Assembly (NCBI GenBank): GCA_944322605.1
Contig: CALUPD010000001.1
Location: 124,001 to 188,000, forward strand
DNA: 64,000 nt
Reading direction: 5' to 3'
Source of the DNA: an uncultured Bacteroidales bacterium
Lineage (GTDB): Bacteria; Bacteroidota; Bacteroidia; Bacteroidales; UBA932
Position numbers and translations under genes: made by a program. Below the pieces are notes generated by a model, which was not told the origin of the DNA, made no database searches, and saw only the letters and a list, made by a program, of their open reading frames with translations. The stretch's first letter is position 1; every line of letters starts with the position of its first letter. Of the stretch, positions 63,889 through 64,000 are shown piece by piece.

Positions 63889-64000
63889 TTAATCCTGTGT
63901 TTTGAGTACTGTCGAGTCTTTGTCTGAATAATGCTTTGCGATGGCGTCTAATCTGATTTTCACGTTTTCTGTCACGTCGTCATTGTCGCTACTGCGTTCG
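63889..64000 (-). CDS. C-terminal fragment of an unidentified protein
   Basis: The window ends inside a leftward frame. The visible 36 residues are charged and helical (ENVKIRLDAIAKHYSDKD, ending VLKTQD) with stop TAA two bases ahead of the barrel gene ATG, so the two are almost certainly co-transcribed. The family cannot be told from this fragment. Confidence 0.5.
   Translation of the reverse strand, partial: ERSSDNDDVTENVKIRLDAIAKHYSDKDSTVLKTQD

Overview
The window looks like the chromosome of an anaerobic, probably gut-associated member of the Bacteroidales (Bacteroidota). Several things point there: lipoprotein signal peptides, a BACON-domain pair, a Por (type IX) secretion C-terminal domain, DUF4293, DUF5690 and Porin_10 family proteins, a long (670-residue) urocanate hydratase, a serine palmitoyltransferase for bacterial sphingolipids, few obvious Shine-Dalgarno sites, and many TAnnTTTG-type -7 promoter boxes. 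Codon use leans strongly on AGG (Arg) and ATA (Ile) in moderately GC DNA. I cannot name the genus. No tRNA, rRNA, CRISPR array, insertion sequence or prophage is visible.

Layout. 1-5.1 kb: tail of an MFS exporter, then a leftward 2-aminoethylphosphonate (AEP) cassette: DUF5690 membrane protein, phnX, phnW, porin. 5.3-7.6 kb: a divergent HTH protein and a MATE exporter. 7.8-10.6 kb: a tandem pair of BACON/beta-repeat lipoproteins. 10.6-11.1 kb: a gene-free gap with a hairpin and one copy of a 32-base repeat. 11.1-16.1 kb: MFS transporter, YbaK-type deacylase, and a coupled GNAT - DEAD-box helicase - small membrane protein - MazG-like run. 16.3-20.1 kb: glyA, a SpoU methyltransferase and fhs. 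20.2-22.9 kb: an acidic linker protein, rsmI and a helix-hairpin-helix protein. 23.0-28.9 kb: an ABC exporter pair, murI and a large secreted subtilase. 29.1-37.9 kb: eno, then uvrB-relA-uvrA. 38.2-47.8 kb: M28 peptidase, TPR protein, FtsX-like permease, nucleoside phosphorylase, DUF4293, MltF-like transglycosylase and a porin. 47.9-54.8 kb: a DUF486 protein and the histidine utilisation operon ftcD-hutU-hutH-hutI. 54.9-57.9 kb: an M6 metalloprotease with a small lipoprotein. 58.0-63.9 kb: an SDR enzyme, serine palmitoyltransferase, gyrB and an outer-membrane barrel.

How the genes work together. The AEP cassette encodes outer-membrane entry, a likely inner-membrane carrier and the two-step route AEP to phosphonoacetaldehyde to acetaldehyde plus phosphate. 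The hut operon converts histidine to glutamate and passes the formimino carbon to tetrahydrofolate. GlyA and Fhs, 30 kb away, act in the same one-carbon pool, and Fhs run in reverse could recover ATP from that carbon. The serine palmitoyltransferase and its adjacent SDR resemble the first two steps of sphingoid base synthesis. Two large secreted proteases plus several outer-membrane barrels suggest a peptide- and histidine-consuming lifestyle.

The most attractive leads are DUF5690 as a possible AEP/phosphonate carrier, the SDR as a candidate 3-ketosphinganine reductase, the duplicated BACON lipoproteins, the M6 protease with its small partner lipoprotein, and two families of short intergenic repeats (32-base repeat; tandem hairpin element).
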